From assembly GCF_000316645.1 (NCBI RefSeq), contig NC_019684.1, positions 2,068,501-2,132,500 of the forward strand: a DNA stretch of 64,000 bases, in the 5' to 3' direction. The stretch is from Nostoc sp. PCC 7524 (GTDB lineage Bacteria; Cyanobacteriota; Cyanobacteriia; Cyanobacteriales; Nostocaceae). Numbering within the stretch: the first letter of the stretch is position 1; every line of letters begins with the position of its first letter. Both the position numbers and the translations under genes were made by a program. Of the stretch, positions 53,941 to 63,398 are shown in pieces. Below the pieces are notes generated by a model. The model ran no database searches, had not been told where the DNA came from, and saw only the letters and a program-made list of their open reading frames with translations.

Positions 53941-55755
53941 CTTCCTCTCTACATCCTCAAAACCCTCATTTCGCATCTCATACAAAGCCGCATAACGCCC
54001 ATTCTCTGCCATCAATTCCAGATGAGAACCTTGTTCCACCACCTGCCCATTTTCCATATAGAGAATGATACTGGCACGAGTAGCCAAACCAAGGTCATGA
54101 GTAATTAAAAAAGTCGTGCGATTTTGTGACAACCTTTGCAACGCATCAATCACAACCTTCTCATTACCCTTATCTAAGCCAGTAGTAGGTTCATCTAAAA
54201 TCAGAATAGGGGCTTGACGAATAGCCGCACGAGCGATCGCAATGCGTTGGCGTTGCCCCCCGGAAAGTGTCGCACCGCGTTCTCCTACCAGGGTGTCGTA
54301 TCCTTGCGGTAAAGCTTGGATAAAATCATGAGCATTAGCTAAACTAGCCGCTTCGACAATTTCTCCATCAGATACCCCAGCAATCCCATAAGCAATGTTT
54401 TCCCGAATAGTAGCGGCAAATAACAGACTATCTTGCAAAACTACACTAATTTGCGGACGTAAAGATGCCAACGTGTAATCTCTAATATCTCTACCATCAA
54501 TCATCACCCGCCCCATTGTTGGGTCATAAAGCCGCAATAATAGACTTACTAATGTAGATTTACCACCACCGGAAGTCCCCACAATTGCTACTTGTTGTCC
54601 CGGTTGAATGTTTAAATTGATATCTTGCAGTAGAACTTGCCCTGATTCATAGGCAAAGTGAACGTGATCAAAACAGACTGCACCTCGGAAAATCGGGGCT
54701 GGGATTGCACCCGGTAAATCACGGACATCAGGCTGTTGATTTAATACATCTAAAATTCGCTCACCAGAGGCAGCAGCTTTAGCCAGTCGTCCGATGTATT
54801 TAGCAAAGTTCTGAACTGGTTTAAAAGCATTTTTAAGATAGGTAAGAAATACCAGTACATCACCAGGGGTTAAAGTATTTCGCAATGCCAGCCAAGAGCC
54901 GTACCATAAAACAATTGCTGTTCCCAAGGCAATCACAGCATCTACAGTACGTTCTAAGTGAGCCGCCAACCGTTGAGTTTTGACGCTTTCTTTGAGACTA
55001 CGCTGATTTTGTTGAGCAAACACCCCTGCAAAGGCATCTTGCAACGATAGGGCTTTCACCAGTTTAATGGCAGCAATTGACTCAGCCGCCGTTGCCGCCA
55101 CAGCACCTTCTTGTTGGCGTTGCTTTAATGAAGACTCTCGAATTCGCTGGCTGAGTCGATTAGTCAGTAACCAAAACAACGGTAGGGTGAATAGTGACAG
55201 TAGGGTGAGACTGGGATTCATCCAAAACATCACCCCCATCATGCCCAACAGGGTAAGTATACTAACTACTAGGGGTAATGCTGCCGTAATCATAATTTCT
55301 TGCAGACGGCTAGCATCGCTACTCACACGCACAATTAAATCACCGCTACGAGCTTTGGTGTGATAAGCCAAAGACAAATTTTGCAGATGACGATATAAAT
55401 GATTACGCACCTCAGCCATGACTCGACTGCCGACTGTTGCTAGTCCGACGGTACTCCAATAGGCAGCAAAGGCACGTAATCCGGTAATTACAAGAACTGC
55501 CACGGCTGAAAGTGTCAGTAGTGCCATTGGTTCTAGTTGTGTAATTACTGGAGTATTATTTAGCTGATTTTTACGTATTAATACATAATCAAAAACAAAT
55601 TTCAGAGGCCAAGGTTCTAACACCCGTAGTCCGACATCTGCGATGAGAGCGATCGCAGAAATTAACAGGAGTCCATATTGTTGGCGAAGATAAGGCCAGA
55701 AATAACTCAGCACTCCCCACAACCCAGGAACAGCTTGTTTGAGGGGTTTTGACAT
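53914..55755 (-). CDS. MsbA-type ABC exporter (half transporter with fused ATPase)
   Basis: 613 residues. About six membrane helices in the first about 330 residues, then an ATPase with Walker A GTSGGGKST, signature LSGGQRQR, Walker B ILILDEPTTGLD and the H-loop THDLGL. Works as a dimer, exporting a lipid, lipid-linked sugar or peptide from cytosol to periplasm. The last about eight residues (KEFFNAEGR) come from the dispersed repeat at 53891-53940. The preceding glycosyltransferase ends directly at 55756, so the two are co-translated and the exporter probably moves the glycosylated product. Confidence 0.95.
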   Translation of the reverse strand: MSKPLKQAVPGLWGVLSYFWPYLRQQYGLLLISAIALIADVGLRVLEPWPLKFVFDYVLIRKNQLNNTPVITQLEPMALLTLSAVAVLVITGLRAFAAYWSTVGLATVGSRVMAEVRNHLYRHLQNLSLAYHTKARSGDLIVRVSSDASRLQEIMITAALPLVVSILTLLGMMGVMFWMNPSLTLLSLFTLPLFWLLTNRLSQRIRESSLKQRQQEGAVAATAAESIAAIKLVKALSLQDAFAGVFAQQNQRSLKESVKTQRLAAHLERTVDAVIALGTAIVLWYGSWLALRNTLTPGDVLVFLTYLKNAFKPVQNFAKYIGRLAKAAASGERILDVLNQQPDVRDLPGAIPAPIFRGAVCFDHVHFAYESGQVLLQDINLNIQPGQQVAIVGTSGGGKSTLVSLLLRLYDPTMGRVMIDGRDIRDYTLASLRPQISVVLQDSLLFAATIRENIAYGIAGVSDGEIVEAASLANAHDFIQALPQGYDTLVGERGATLSGGQRQRIAIARAAIRQAPILILDEPTTGLDKGNEKVVIDALQRLSQNRTTFLITHDLGLATRASIILYMENGQVVEQGSHLELMAENGRYAALYEMRNEGFEDVERKEFFNAEGR

Positions 55756-56913
55756 TTATCTTCTTACCCCCAAATTGAGTCCGGCTAGATTGAGAATTTG
55801 TTGAGCGATCGCATCCCAGGTATGATTGTCCATCACCTTTTGGCGAGCCGCTTCTCCTAAACGCTGGCGCAGAGTAGGCGATCGCCATAATGTTTCTAAA
55901 GCCTCTGCCAAGGCGATCGCATCACCTGGGGGACAGAGAATGCCATTCACCCCTGTATCAATTAAGTCTGCCAACTGCCCGATTTGGCTAGCAACTACAG
56001 GCAAACCAGCCGCCATATATTCATAAACTTTCAACGGTGAGAAGTAAAAATCAGATTGTGCTGGGTAGGGTGCCACAGCGACATCCATTCTTGCTAATAA
56101 TTTGGGGACGGCATCAGGATTTACCGCCCCGGTAAATTGAGTATGGGAATCTAAGCCGTATGCAGCTAATTCAGCTTCCAGATTCTCTTTTTCCGGGCCA
56201 TCACCCACAATTAAAAGTTTAGCTTCAGGAACACTTTGACGCAGTTGAGCAAAAGCTGCCGTGAGAATTGGTAATCCATGCCACGGTTTCAATGAGCCAA
56301 CAAATCCCACTGTCAAGGTTTCTGGTTGAGTAGCAGGACGAAGGGCAGGGAAGCGGGTAGGATTGACACCATTAGGGATCACATGAACTTTGCTACTGTC
56401 CACATAATTCATTAAGTAAGTTTTTACTGCCTCAGAAACAGCGATGAGTGTTGTAGCAGCTGCAAACACCCGATTGGCTACTTGTTCTGCACTTTTGCGA
56501 TCAATTAAACCGCGATGCTTTGCCTGTTCTGTAATCAGAGGTGAATTCACTTCTAATAATCCGGGAATTCCCATAGCTTGAGCAAATTCCATGGCGCTAT
56601 AACTCCAAAGAGAATAACGCTCATAAATTAAGTCAAAAGAGCCAAACTTCTGCAAATCTAGACGCAAATCCCGATTCATCCCCAAAGCAACTTGCTCTCT
56701 TACCGCCCGTTCTAATTTGGGGATTGTTGGGAGTTGATGAACTACAACACCAGCTAAATCTGTGGGGACTTCTCCCCCAAAGCGAGTAGCAAACAATTCC
56801 ACTTGGCAACCTTGCCCTTGCAATGCGCGTATTACTTCCTGCACATGAATAGAACATCCCTTCTGCCCAAATACAGGAATTCCCCCATCAGCACAAACAT
56901 AAGCAACTCTCAC
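55756..56913 (-). CDS. Family 4-type glycosyltransferase
   Basis: 385 residues, GT-B fold. The N-terminal part has GGIPVFGQKGCSIHVQE, with the acceptor glycine loop. The C-terminal part has VGFVGSLKPWHG, LLIVGDGPE and the donor-binding EYMAAGLPVVAS, which includes the family's conserved Glu. It transfers a sugar from a nucleotide donor. No membrane segment, so cytosolic or peripheral. It sits 0 bases from the exporter gene and 3 bases from the next glycosyltransferase upstream. Confidence 0.93.
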   Translation of the reverse strand: MRVAYVCADGGIPVFGQKGCSIHVQEVIRALQGQGCQVELFATRFGGEVPTDLAGVVVHQLPTIPKLERAVREQVALGMNRDLRLDLQKFGSFDLIYERYSLWSYSAMEFAQAMGIPGLLEVNSPLITEQAKHRGLIDRKSAEQVANRVFAAATTLIAVSEAVKTYLMNYVDSSKVHVIPNGVNPTRFPALRPATQPETLTVGFVGSLKPWHGLPILTAAFAQLRQSVPEAKLLIVGDGPEKENLEAELAAYGLDSHTQFTGAVNPDAVPKLLARMDVAVAPYPAQSDFYFSPLKVYEYMAAGLPVVASQIGQLADLIDTGVNGILCPPGDAIALAEALETLWRSPTLRQRLGEAARQKVMDNHTWDAIAQQILNLAGLNLGVRR

Positions 56914-56916
56914 CCT

Positions 56917-58203
56917 TCACACCTCCTGAACTAATTTGGCAGCAGTTTTCAGATCCTTGTATTCTCCTTGACAGGTTGGCGCGAAAAATAAACCCCGTAA
57001 TATCCCAGCATTACGATGAATATCAAACTCAGACTCAATTAACTGCCTAGCCTGAGTTGACAACTGCACGCGCAAAGCTGAATCAGTCAGCAGTTTCCTA
57101 AGTGCGATCGCTAATTCCTCTGCATCATGTTGCGGTACAATTAATCCCGTCTCCCCATTCTGCACCAATTCAGGAATCCCAGTCACATCGGTACTCACAC
57201 AAGGTGTTCCCAATGCCATTGCTTCTAGTAAAACTGTAGGTAATCCATCCCGATTGCCATCTTTTCCAATCACATAAGGCGCTGCAAACACAGCAGCTTG
57301 CTGCACCAATTGAAATACATCATTTTGGGGACGTGGCCCGATAATTTCCACAGTCGATAGCAGTCCTAAATCTTGAATTTGTTGGCGCAGCACAGGTTCT
57401 AATGATCCTGTACCGACAATTTGACATTGAAACTCACAATTTAATCGCTTCAGGATGGCGCAAGCATCAATCAAAACAGATAGCCCTTTCTTCTCAATGA
57501 ATCGCCCGACTGAAATAATTAAGGGGGGACGTTCAGCCGGAGAAGAATATTGTAATTGCCGCAAATCTAAGCCGTTGTAAATACGCTGAACTTTGTTTGC
57601 CGCTACACCATAGGTATTTTGCAAATAATTAAGGTTGTAATCACTAACAGTCACAACAGTAGCCGCATCTTTCAGCTTGCGTTCCATGTCTGCAAATTCA
57701 ACGCTTTCATGAAAGATATCTTTAGCATGGGCTGTAAAGGTATAGGGAATGCCTGTAAAGTGAGATGCTAACCGAGCTACACTGGTGGCAACAGTACCAA
57801 AGTGAGCGTGTAAATGAGTGATGCCTTTGAGTCGCGCTTCTCGTGCTAACCATGCAGCTTGGTAGACGGTGCTGGCTTGTTCACCTTGAGCAATTGCCAA
57901 CTTGGGCCAAAAGTCTGGAATAACTTTACTTGCTTCTTGTAATTCTGCCCAAAAATAGCTAGCAGCTGTAGGCGCAAGACTATTGAGTGATTCGCTCACC
58001 CGTCCTTGAATTGGCTTTTTAATGTAGGTTACAGGCGCACGCACTTGGGAAATAATATTTTGAAAGTGAGTATCAGATGGTGGCCTTAACGCAAAAATTT
58101 CCATATTTAAGCCAGCCGCTTCATGAGCCAAAATTTCATTGACTACAAAGGTTTCCGAATAGCGAGGATAACGTTTGAGAACGTAACCAACACACATGGT
58201 CAT
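56917..58203 (-). CDS. Family 4-type glycosyltransferase
   Basis: 428 residues, GT-B fold. It has the N-terminal stretch YPRYSETFVVNEILAHEAAG, typical of colanic-acid-type and exopolysaccharide transferases, plus ISVGRFIEKKGLSVLIDA and VLLEAMALGTPCVSTDVTG (conserved Glu near the donor). It uses a nucleotide sugar to extend a glycan or glycolipid. It is 3 bases from the next gene and 32 bases from the previous one, in one operon. Donor sugar is unknown. Confidence 0.93.
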   Translation of the reverse strand: MTMCVGYVLKRYPRYSETFVVNEILAHEAAGLNMEIFALRPPSDTHFQNIISQVRAPVTYIKKPIQGRVSESLNSLAPTAASYFWAELQEASKVIPDFWPKLAIAQGEQASTVYQAAWLAREARLKGITHLHAHFGTVATSVARLASHFTGIPYTFTAHAKDIFHESVEFADMERKLKDAATVVTVSDYNLNYLQNTYGVAANKVQRIYNGLDLRQLQYSSPAERPPLIISVGRFIEKKGLSVLIDACAILKRLNCEFQCQIVGTGSLEPVLRQQIQDLGLLSTVEIIGPRPQNDVFQLVQQAAVFAAPYVIGKDGNRDGLPTVLLEAMALGTPCVSTDVTGIPELVQNGETGLIVPQHDAEELAIALRKLLTDSALRVQLSTQARQLIESEFDIHRNAGILRGLFFAPTCQGEYKDLKTAAKLVQEV

Positions 58204-58235
58204 AATTTATAATTCTGTCTGCAATTTTGAATTCT

Positions 58236-59528
58236 TTAAGAGGCTTGTTTTGATGAATGATCAGCACAGGTGAGTATTTCATTTACGAATTGGGGAATGC
58301 GGGTGAGTCCGTTGAGATCGACACAGTTACGGACTTGTGGGGGTGGTACTTCCTGCATTAACCAGTCTGTCAATGCTTGAGATGTTAGGTGGTGTGGGTG
58401 CAGTACATCAACTAAGCCTAATGACTGTAAGCGTTCAGCACGGATTAATTGTTCTCGCCGAGGTTGGATGCGGGGGACAATGAGCGATCGCTTCTGAAAT
58501 GACAGCAGTTCACAAGTGGTGTTGTAACCACCCATCGCAATGACGCGTTCGGCTCGATTTAGTAATAGCGTTGGTTCAGGTAAATATTCCAATACGCGCA
58601 AGTTGGAACGTTGAGCCGCATAGTTTTGCACTCGTTGTCTTACTTCTGGCGGCATAAACGGCCCTGTTAAGATGATGCCGTTCATCTCTGGTGGTAGCTC
58701 CGCATGAGCAAATGTTTCTGCTAAATGCGCTCCGTCTTGTCCACCTCCCACTAAGCACAATACTAATTTTTCCGATGGCAGATGCAGCGATTTAAATGCC
58801 TGAACGCTTTCGGCATTCACGCACTTCAGCCGCCTACGCTGGTCAAAATAGCCAGTGTAGCGGAATTTGGCCATAGTTTTTGGCTGGAAACGATATTCTT
58901 TTCTCAGGTCATAGATAGCTGGATCACCATACACCCATACCGCATCATAGTAGGTTTGAATCGCTTCTTCGTTAGCTTCTCGCTTCCACTCTCGACGTAC
59001 AGAAGCGGGTTCATCTAATACATCTCGTAAACCGAGAATGCAGTGGGTTTTTTCTTGGGTACGTAAGTAATCTAGGGTGGGATCTAGCTCTCTGACTGCT
59101 CCTCGCGGTACATTATCTACAATGAAAATATCAGGTTGAAAGGCTTTGATGGTGGTCAGAATAACTTGCGATCGCAGTGTAATAATCTCCTGCAATGACA
59201 AATTTAATCGTCGTGCTTGATATCTTCCATCCACATTTTTGTACAAAGCAGGTAAAGTCAAACAATCCACCCCAGGAAGTGTGTGTACATTGCTACCATC
59301 TTGGATGCCACTAATCATCAAAACATCAGTTTCTAGGGGTGAACATCCTAATGTTTGAGCAATCAACAAATTGCGGCGTTTGTGTCCCAGCCCCATTGTG
59401 TCGTGGGAATATAAAGCAATGCGCCATTTACGAACATTACTAAATAAATTACCGATATCTGAAGACTCTAAGCCAGCTAATGTTCTTTCTATTTCTCTAG
59501 ATTGGGTGAACCAGTTGTTCATATGCAC
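58236..59528 (-). CDS. MurG-like GT28-type glycosyltransferase
   Basis: 430 residues. It begins with LYSHDTMGLGHKRRNLLIA (the acceptor-binding GxGH motif of MurG-type enzymes). The C-terminal part is RVIAMGGYNTTCELLSFQKR followed by RREQLIRAERLQSLGL (donor binding). This combination is seen in bacterial putative glycosyltransferases of exopolysaccharide clusters. The first gene of the operon; its promoter lies in the 382-base gap to 59910. Possible start: the second Met, two codons later. Confidence 0.88.
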   Translation of the reverse strand: MHMNNWFTQSREIERTLAGLESSDIGNLFSNVRKWRIALYSHDTMGLGHKRRNLLIAQTLGCSPLETDVLMISGIQDGSNVHTLPGVDCLTLPALYKNVDGRYQARRLNLSLQEIITLRSQVILTTIKAFQPDIFIVDNVPRGAVRELDPTLDYLRTQEKTHCILGLRDVLDEPASVRREWKREANEEAIQTYYDAVWVYGDPAIYDLRKEYRFQPKTMAKFRYTGYFDQRRRLKCVNAESVQAFKSLHLPSEKLVLCLVGGGQDGAHLAETFAHAELPPEMNGIILTGPFMPPEVRQRVQNYAAQRSNLRVLEYLPEPTLLLNRAERVIAMGGYNTTCELLSFQKRSLIVPRIQPRREQLIRAERLQSLGLVDVLHPHHLTSQALTDWLMQEVPPPQVRNCVDLNGLTRIPQFVNEILTCADHSSKQAS

Positions 59529-59910
59529 TCCTGACCAAGTAATTTGTTATGCCCTACGAAATTTCGCTAGGTAATTTGTATTAATTCTGGGTTTCAGTCT
59601 TTTTATTTAATAGTTGGAAATTTTGCATTACCTCTTGCGCGTAGGTTGGACAGGTGCAAAAGTTTTAAGTAATTAGGGAACACTTTTTTCAAAAAAATAA
59701 ATTTGTAATTACTGTAACAACCTGAGTTTTCTTAGAATATCGAATATTTATTGAATAGGTATGAAAAGTAGATGAGACTTTTCTCATGTGAGATTGAGTA
59801 TGAATTTGCTAAAAATACTTTGAAAGAATGATGTCTATTTTAGATAACATAATTTGTTGGCAATAAAATATCAGTTAAACCAGTTTTTTAGATGATGAAT
59901 AGAGATTAAC
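59529..59910. other. Divergent promoter region, glycosyltransferase and kinase genes
   Basis: 382 AT-rich bases between the start codons of the MurG-like gene (minus) and the histidine kinase gene (plus). No hairpin, array, tRNA or small gene recognised. Both operons must be read from here, so the kinase/regulator pair might control the glycan operon. Confidence 0.4.
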
Positions 59911-61512
59911 ATGACAGCAAATCAGAGACAAGGCACTGGCAATGGGCGCAGTTTTGCCATTAAAATCACTCAGTTATTGACAGTCGGGCGGCAAATTTTT
60001 AGAGAAGCACGCACCCGGATTTTGCTCTGGTACTTACTGATTTCAGGAATAACCTTTCTCATTGCCATTCCCGCATTTCGTTACCAACTCTACCAGCGCA
60101 TTGATGAGCGTGTGCGTCAGGATATGGAAGCAGATATGAAAGCTTTCAAAGTGTTGATGAAGGGCAAAAGATTAATAGCAGAGAATACATTCACTCATAA
60201 TGAGCCACCAAAAGATTCTCAGCAATGGAATATGTTGCTTTCTGAAGATGAACAAACTACCCCCCTAGCCTCCATAGAAGACTTACAGAAGCTGTTTCGG
60301 TCTTATCTATTGTATCGATTACCAGAAGATGAATCTTATTTCATTACTTTTATAGATGGTGAATTTTACGAATCTAGTCCTAGCGCACGCCCCAAACCTT
60401 TAGCCAGAGACTCAATACTCATGAAACGGTGGGCAGAACAAACCCAACCAGAGCAGGGAGAAACAGAATTTTCTGACCTGAATGCCCAAAATATTCTTTA
60501 CTTAGTTGAACCTGTTACCATTCAAGGACAAGTCCGAGGAGTCTTTGTTGTTGCCCACAACACCACCGGAGAAAGGGTAGAAGCTCTAGAAGCAGTTAGT
60601 GTGATTATGGAAGTTTTCATCTTGGTGTTTGTGGTGTCGTTAATCCTGACTTGGTTAGCTGCGGGGAGGATTATGGCTCCCCTACGGACGATGATCACCA
60701 CGGCTCATGCCATTAGTGAATCAGATTTAACTCAGCGTTTACCAACACGCAGTAGGGGAGAACTAGGAGAATTGGCAAAAACCTTCAACGAAATGATGGA
60801 CAGGCTAGAAGCAGCCTTTGCTACTCAACGGGAATTTGTCAACGATGCGGGACATGAACTGCGAACTCCCATCACCATCATTCGCGGACATCTGGAACTG
60901 ATGGAAGATGATCCCCAAGAACAGCAGGAAACTCTGGCACTGGTTATAGGAGAACTAGACCGCATGAGCCGTTTAGTGGATGATCTAATTTTGCTGGCAA
61001 AAGCAGAACGTGCAGACTTTTTACAGGTAACAACGGTAAATGTGGCAGAGTTAACCCAAGAGTTATTTGTCAAAGCTCAAGCACTAGCACAGAGGGACTG
61101 GCAACTGGATGCTGTGGCGAAAGGTCAAATTGTGGTTGACCGCCAAAGAATTACCGAAGCTGTGATGAATCTAGCGCAAAATGCTACTCAGCATACTGGG
61201 GAGAGTGATAGTATTTCCATAGGTTCAGCGATCGCCAAAGGCAAGGTGCGGTTCTGGGTACGCGATACAGGTGAAGGCATTCCCCTTGTGGATCAAAAAC
61301 GCATCTTTGAACGCTTTGCCCGGACTTCTAATAGTCGTCGTCGTTCCGAGGGTGCAGGGTTGGGGCTGTCCATAGTGCGTGCGATCGCCCGGTCCCACGG
61401 TGGACAAGTATTAGTTCGCAGTCAGTTAGGAAAAGGTTCGATGTTTACTATCGTTGTACCACTCGATCCACCGCCAAAAGTGAGTAGCTATGCCCAACAT
61501 TCTCATTGTTGA
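59911..61512 (+). CDS. Membrane-bound histidine kinase
   Basis: 533 residues. First membrane helix at about 38-58 (LLWYLLISGITFLIAIPAF), then a periplasmic sensor region, second helix at about 232-252, HAMP domain (about 253-305, AAGRIMAPLRTMITTAHA), HisKA with His315 (GHELRTP), and HATPase (MNLAQNATQHT, DTGEGIP, GAGLGLSIV). It signals to the OmpR regulator, whose gene overlaps its end by 23 bases. The periplasmic region has no recognised domain. Confidence 0.95.
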   Translation: MTANQRQGTGNGRSFAIKITQLLTVGRQIFREARTRILLWYLLISGITFLIAIPAFRYQLYQRIDERVRQDMEADMKAFKVLMKGKRLIAENTFTHNEPPKDSQQWNMLLSEDEQTTPLASIEDLQKLFRSYLLYRLPEDESYFITFIDGEFYESSPSARPKPLARDSILMKRWAEQTQPEQGETEFSDLNAQNILYLVEPVTIQGQVRGVFVVAHNTTGERVEALEAVSVIMEVFILVFVVSLILTWLAAGRIMAPLRTMITTAHAISESDLTQRLPTRSRGELGELAKTFNEMMDRLEAAFATQREFVNDAGHELRTPITIIRGHLELMEDDPQEQQETLALVIGELDRMSRLVDDLILLAKAERADFLQVTTVNVAELTQELFVKAQALAQRDWQLDAVAKGQIVVDRQRITEAVMNLAQNATQHTGESDSISIGSAIAKGKVRFWVRDTGEGIPLVDQKRIFERFARTSNSRRRSEGAGLGLSIVRAIARSHGGQVLVRSQLGKGSMFTIVVPLDPPPKVSSYAQHSHC

Positions 61513-62158
61513 AGATGAACCCCGGATTGCCTCATTTATTCAAAAAGGATTGCGATCGCAAGGATTCACAACCACAGTAATTGCAGATGGGCGATATGTG
61601 CTGGATGTATTGCAAAATGGAACGTTTGACTTGTTAATTTTGGATCTAGGGTTGCCTGGCAAAGACGGTTTCCAAGTCCTCGAAGAATTACGCGGACAAG
61701 GAGAAGACTTACCTGTGATTATCCTCACTGCCCGGAGTGATATTCATGATAAGGTTGCTGGACTAGAAGGGGGTGCAGATGATTATGTTACTAAACCTTT
61801 CCGCTTTGAAGAATTACTGGCGCGGGTAAGGTTGCGGTTACGGAGTGCCAGACCTGTTAGAGATGCCCAAGAGTTTACCTTGATAGCTGGTAATGTGATC
61901 CTAAACTTGCGGACTCGACAAGTAAAAATAGGCGATCGCCTCATCGAACTACCTGCCCGTGAATTTGCAATGGCAGAAATGTTTTGCCGTCATCCAGGAC
62001 AAGTCATCAGTCGAGAACAACTTTTAGATTACGTTTGGGGTTACGACTATAATCCAGGTTCTAATATTGTTGATGTGTACGTGGGTTATCTCCGTAAGAA
62101 ACTAGGCAGCAAACTGATTGAGACAGTCAGGGGCATGGGTTATCGCTTGCGAACATAG
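61490..62158 (+). CDS. OmpR/PhoB-type response regulator
   Basis: 222 residues. Receiver domain with phospho-acceptor Asp52 (LLILDLGLPGKDG), Thr in ILTAR and Lys in VTKPF, then a winged-helix DNA-binding domain (LPAREFAMAEMF, GSNIVDVYVGYLRKKLG, VRGMGYRLRT). It should be phosphorylated by the kinase encoded just upstream; the 23-base overlap implies coupled expression. Regulated genes are unknown. Confidence 0.96.
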   Translation: MPNILIVEDEPRIASFIQKGLRSQGFTTTVIADGRYVLDVLQNGTFDLLILDLGLPGKDGFQVLEELRGQGEDLPVIILTARSDIHDKVAGLEGGADDYVTKPFRFEELLARVRLRLRSARPVRDAQEFTLIAGNVILNLRTRQVKIGDRLIELPAREFAMAEMFCRHPGQVISREQLLDYVWGYDYNPGSNIVDVYVGYLRKKLGSKLIETVRGMGYRLRT

Positions 62159-62243
62159 TGCTGAGTATGTATTTTTTCTCCCCAGTCTCCAGTTCCCAAT
62201 CCCTGACAGGAACGGATTTAACTCTATCTGGGTCGTAATTCAG

Positions 62244-63383
62244 ATGAAACAGCACAAAAATTTCGATGAACTGGCTTTTGACCAGTCTAATAGCCCCTTG
62301 CCATCAAGTAACTCAAATCCAGATACCAGCAATTTGAAGTATTGGTTCAGTCGTCTTAAGGTTGGTCAAAAGATTGGCATTGGATATGGGCTGCTGTTGA
62401 GTATCGCCGTACTGGGAACTAGCATTGGGTTTCTAATTGCGGATCATTACCAGAAACAAGCGCAAAAACGAGAGGAAGCGGCAATTGAAGAGTTATATCA
62501 GATGTACCAACTCAAAACCATTGTGTTTCGTGTTCGTACCAATCAACACAAGCTGATTTTATACATGGATCAACCAAAAAGATGGCAAGGACAATATGCT
62601 CTGTTACTTAAGTATGTTGAACAAGCTAAACAAGTTTGGTTTGAATTCAAAGCTAACTACAGTATTGAGAACCCGATTATATATGATTCTGTAATCGAAC
62701 AAAAAGCCGTTCACCGTTTGTTACAAACTCACAAAGGTTTTGATACTTACTTACAGCGTACAGAGGCTTTGTTTCGAGGTAACAATCCCCATCAATTATC
62801 ACCAAACGAGGTTAAAGCGGGACAAACCCAACTGTTCAATTTCATGCACAGCTCGTCAATGTTTATGATTGATGATTTTCTTGATGATATTACAAATCTT
62901 GTGGAAGTCATATCTGAGGAGTATCAACAAGCAAAGTGGGAACTGCGACGAGCAGAGAAATTACGGCTATATGTCATTATCGGGAGCCTATCATTATCAA
63001 TTGCGATCGCCACATTACTAGCAATTTACACCAGTCGCACCATTGCTCATCCTATTCAAACTGTCACCCACGTTGCTCAACAAGTGATAGAAGAATCTAA
63101 TTTCGATTTGCAAGCCCCCATAACAACTAATGATGAAGTGGGGATATTGGCTGCTTCCCTCAATCGTCTGATCCTGGAAGTTCAGCAACTCATCAAAGTC
63201 CAAACTGATGCTAACGAACAACTAGAAGTATACAGCCAGGTGTTGGAAGAAAAAGTATGTGAACGGACACGGGAGTTAAATGATAAAAATATCAGTTTAG
63301 AGTTGGCATTAGACGAATTGCGGCGTACTCAAGCGCAACTCGTAGAAACTGCGAAAAATGACCAGAAAAAAACAAATAACTAA
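62244..63383 (+). CDS. Two-helix HAMP sensor protein without kinase domain
   Basis: Start taken at ATG 62244; the frame upstream of it runs through the end of the regulator gene and a C-rich repeat. 379 residues. Membrane helices at about 45-66 (IGYGLLLSIAVLGTSIGFLI) and 241-263 (LYVIIGSLSLSIAIATLLAI) enclose a helical extracytoplasmic domain. A HAMP domain follows (about 264-315), then a coiled coil ending RTQAQLVETAKNDQKKTNN. In usual kinases this coiled coil leads into HisKA; here TAA follows. It may act as an adaptor or accessory to the kinase at 59911, or be a truncated kinase. No remnant kinase frame was seen after it. Confidence 0.82.
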   Translation: MKQHKNFDELAFDQSNSPLPSSNSNPDTSNLKYWFSRLKVGQKIGIGYGLLLSIAVLGTSIGFLIADHYQKQAQKREEAAIEELYQMYQLKTIVFRVRTNQHKLILYMDQPKRWQGQYALLLKYVEQAKQVWFEFKANYSIENPIIYDSVIEQKAVHRLLQTHKGFDTYLQRTEALFRGNNPHQLSPNEVKAGQTQLFNFMHSSSMFMIDDFLDDITNLVEVISEEYQQAKWELRRAEKLRLYVIIGSLSLSIAIATLLAIYTSRTIAHPIQTVTHVAQQVIEESNFDLQAPITTNDEVGILAASLNRLILEVQQLIKVQTDANEQLEVYSQVLEEKVCERTRELNDKNISLELALDELRRTQAQLVETAKNDQKKTNN

Positions 63384-63398
63384 TACTTGGGCATCGAG

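Noticed and set aside
62118..62243. N-terminal extension of the HAMP sensor
   Set aside because: Runs out of frame through the end of the response regulator gene and a C-rich repeat; no ribosome site.
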